NCBI GenBank assembly: GCA_039105265.1
Contig: JAPFFF010000212.1
Location: 1 to 30,921, forward strand
Direction of reading: 5' to 3'
DNA from: Tritrichomonas musculus
Taxonomy: Eukaryota; Parabasalia; Tritrichomonadida; Tritrichomonadidae
Length of the DNA: 30,921 nucleotides
The position numbers and the translations under genes were made by a program. Shown piece after piece: positions 30,801-30,921 of this stretch. Below the pieces are notes generated by a model that ran no database searches, had not been told where the DNA came from, and was given only the letters and a program-made list of their open reading frames with translations. Each line of letters opens with the position of its first letter. The first letter of the stretch is position 1.

Positions 30801-30893
30801 GATTCGGCCAATTGGATCGAGTATATCGATTCGGTAATAGAAAAGGCAGGTGATGCTTCATTTCAACCAGTTGAAAGATTCCCTTGGTTTTAA
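21840..30893 (+). CDS. Tra1/TRRAP-like PIKK pseudokinase
   Basis: 3017 residues in one uninterrupted frame. About 1-2050 is alpha-helical, HEAT-like solenoid sequence. A FAT-like region follows (for example SYTMAAECHFFLGNYEEAMK near 2177). A PI3K-like domain at about 2700-2960 contains FRLSPNIKRGFG (near 2905), which matches the TRRAP motif FRLTPNI. The preceding FLKNQELLVRSASASFLIDH matches the TRRAP helix before it. A short FATC-like tail ends FPWF. I see no kinase catalytic loop (HxxxDxxxxN) and no DFG, as expected for TRRAP/Tra1, the activator-binding scaffold of SAGA and NuA4 acetyltransferase complexes. It is shorter than the yeast and human proteins (about 3,700-3,900). The stop overlaps TAAA, as in the trichomonad polyadenylation signal. 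Another inactive PIKK is the main alternative. Confidence 0.82.
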   Translation: MEIPLPKPGDTNYVQEFCKMLNDKYIEIISSGKEIDSNLIFQFYNFADNAHRPEYISESEWNYLRTNIYLFLSTLDPKEDQIPGISLKTDDGVLFSSIVIQYCIRKNNKVFADTLVQAFDFIIDTIVNRDKPVSIYSYSPSFYARNLPKLLSNSLPEEVYKKIFVDTLRRFINKKNKYLTDSDLAFYSEIIRILLEKEDLSQELCVFFCHLYENYKHIPIQIVNHFLNLWRGILPSIKSSNDKDITELPSNILLTVSKLKAHDLPRSFPWHICFQIYESLLSSPKNQFKVFIAINSIIRNIKRIDITNRIDSLAQLFFRVMKTQFTKGGEKEGYHLLYYFLTNVISTVSLATQRLKPLKGIQLKHTGSTRISFAKQPQDGENVVDLDNGLYTQFVVVECKTGEEEIRQFDSMKKTIDSLSKQLQFAIKFNVIEPFRIFDLMDLPNQSDRIISEPTISLIYYLRLIIRSWLDFLVSFSFRVTMMNHYLFQGDGLLKFNGPGPTIRRQVDYTLLHREVIDSLLALPDELTSLIVDELIRCLAKSLKKEMITHHVIINFFSSLCQKKPLLKRLLLTKMIPYSISALPKLTSNDNRDSHFYNQWIMLFFRIGMKANRPDPNFLYVLLNSQKLIISNVINYMRQITNATETMETFNWFRLMMYESAGSKPLVVSDQDMLKVRRHLLDELPAASHHNALRIIFDPIMTSSKQTLTISLMSSLLTEAFNSKDQAVISMALRQFVPLLMKESIQKFCDFEFDKYQNLFSSLFNSAIYANEADFNTIYHIIPSMAPFFIKKPTGPTTDPFQIIFEPFGLTVKEVIQSINKTINDDESESVHLFNLYVHLFNKTKECFYLNPAKSFETLSSLLTNIVNLYKFNEIRAQVFDFLLNQNIEFAKHMIQTHINTYFLILFSVIGFSRSYMSKYTIDLIHNFLSVLKDMNVEDSVISDTMNDILSSSNISISHFNIFIGLGLIYKHFPKVITISHIGRLFSTTSENIQHDMKNLPLLNKFLKLFLTNGTDEIKRQFTEIIYQRFHMIWYGYRFMITNQLSKLGAKLPLKSYNELNSIENNTLFILKTIVAFACGINGNETESLSEDMKSRIRKIIQGLDTSQTQHGFESKVIVLIIYFSIVSNEIIRHEFMSDYEFVETMFMFLKRMIIRRLPILFRASKKLFKTVFQSCDTYPFISSIIDKFYTNEPTNFLGSNVLLSFVLHLTRIVPHKCPPSFTKIIIETIINFSRKSNEDQMNFFPAFVCLLKLLVIEDYIKQKDVLDIYRIQKNQHSYYFHLLNALIRLCQNDEIPYLSLIGSQLMKLFLIFPEETINFIIFKFNDIQCVALSVIENIILKDTSYILLHAFVKAIENHLDKISSIRPCVYETLANLFKHEEVISNQKTRDFGIFLFNQFTSEYNSNLIYGLHGFMSLIHLSKIYLIVLKHDLTYENIFSFSKIFQHPSFRSSNIYKKFIHLVFIDKEQAFYKGLLEYTLQLLYFETNDDIYFIEIIISHSIKHITDESEEYQSFLWNEVDKMAIDMKYNTIRLKIISRMFEMTNIYNLNKVELVIKNIPLIFGEPIPQHIFIGYKITQSLQKHDKLPDKLFSHLISMFIRYGKYLDTPYAYSTMQLMKSRPDLFMNLDMDLKKSFLFFTLEKLPFLKDLPKIVFAVQAGPKFLEYLPFPVVLNITNSVEKKMKKIMQQSSNFNPNNSKLNSSIESYLNCAIKISSYSQPSNEILKKLYDTCFQYLIFVSNLKLRVKDFPDIFCQVLLKYGCEEFSFDFLNLVAQAETKEKYYFYFIACASKFLTNSQIMTYHDLFINSISSIPIEHYKSNYVATLIQGITRNEELWSLFSHAIDGLLFDLTRVINESNIEIIITVIQTIFKSDLKMDKIQYIEKLWVFIDGLTETPHLKQIYKFIMSFIDDIPPHLQEYYYSLIKAHSRKTKKHNEALISTSQIFMKCQNVRQTIKLDFVKHMNEYLDEYAIETLERLLETYDEYSESNEIDLSLYKLPIYFHLMLHSTHNKSVIFAEIIMNSLGMTIKERFINAYKLFPLSIWRDNQIAATSILFFGKVNGWQPMIVFSKSFITVGSKIFRNLLEQLENDEESLIVMKNLYISLIPFNDCKSANEALISILSNKKVNMSLIVSGCERWNQTLLLNDDTNLDLIPDIMFLPHVLNDSLFSRYRSSNSYTMAAECHFFLGNYEEAMKIFQANECSLNSPFDSRIFKLTQILTQNDEFEYFSRFYYTNDRCKAVVSKLYESFLCCQREELHLARNNLKETAHLFYLFNKEKKEKTLYERDFSDTIQFIMYHLEKVADENSNNVELSPFPVYYSNLAFSPFYQSLFKEINRDLLFKLDPDDKIPEILVDDDQNPLKKQSVILTPGIEKMFRFVNGYDAHGYSSVNVLTILEYSRHFISTITNSEPSEKVEYSINYVNIHRWACLCFSLFTIFKTPTMLSAAFNSYVKLLSVSEFVPYFIKFESSARIITLLRLGLADSQNEEYRNVCEKVSNKLASPEFESKREILQFWIRQVVELQSFKPFAQILSNKMEEYIGLSTAYSMGKITFDEIIQAPMKDETVRSQLNTLHLFEEVINYIFSMKFEEFQVQVILESLFYEMRNSEADIENLDLVKVRDKQIKSSLEQNIYLLPLGLVERLNNESNLVQKIKRSTPSEIYELVEYYLPSSFSTYEINKRELYRLIDELNNNMPLPFPTRISNNVTPYLIFLQYNIKKINDSLFVFTFKTSVMKNHTFIVQKNENYTEQQKCTTFSSFLLLLKQINRYNYSNRVRSIRYSTYLGSDVGQQYSIYAIATMPLNLEEIFEMWSGEKSSKWTRNTDEIPDDILLKHLTFCYTKEEFLKNQELLVRSASASFLIDHLFLANYPSMETMMICPQLCEIPILFKEITANYHEKDFSTFRLSPNIKRGFGPFYKGKMIISMASSANSIFKFIESTNSFIELLICEELNDELNIDSMVEMKNRINHEILKFVPPASLGSTPKDSANWIEYIDSVIEKAGDASFQPVERFPWF

Positions 30894-30921
30894 AATGATA
30901 TATGTTTTAATTTTATAAAAT

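Overview
The window looks like a trichomonad parabasalid genome, most likely Tritrichomonas or a close relative. The DNA is very AT-rich and all three standard stop codons end genes. Most genes are long and intronless. One encodes a very large ankyrin protein with BTB-like N-terminal modules, an architecture typical of trichomonads. The species call is inference, because no rRNA or other marker is present.

Layout. 1-2470 is gene-poor, with a hAT-like transposon terminus next to a degenerate tRNA-like sequence. 2471-3607 (-) encodes a DYRK/YAK1-type protein kinase. 3608-7550 has no intact gene but holds three kinds of mobile debris: a 1.9-kb segment with inverted ends, a foldback MITE, and a second MITE nested in it and flanked by TTAA. 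7551-8663 (-) is a USP-like deubiquitinase remnant with an Asn tract. Divergent from it, 8719-9680 (+) is a small ankyrin gene cut by five AT-rich inserts, four of them exactly at repeat boundaries. 9845-11353 (+) is an intact zf-UBP/USP deubiquitinase. 11794-16914 (-) is the giant ankyrin protein. 17510-19755 is a 27-bp AT minisatellite carrying two nearly identical ~960-bp TA-flanked elements. 20266-21567 (+) is a cyclic-nucleotide-binding-domain protein. 21840-30893 (+) is a Tra1/TRRAP-like PIKK pseudokinase that ends just before the window edge.

The genes do not form an operon. A loose theme is regulation of signalling and chromatin: a kinase, a CNB protein, a histone-type deubiquitinase and the TRRAP scaffold of acetyltransferase complexes. 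Nothing in the sequence shows that they act together.

The most unusual signals are (1) the ankyrin gene whose repeats are separated by 62-72-nt inserts that are not GT-AG introns and share a 3' block at a fixed distance, and (2) the nested MITE pair, where removing the inner element restores an almost continuous palindrome.
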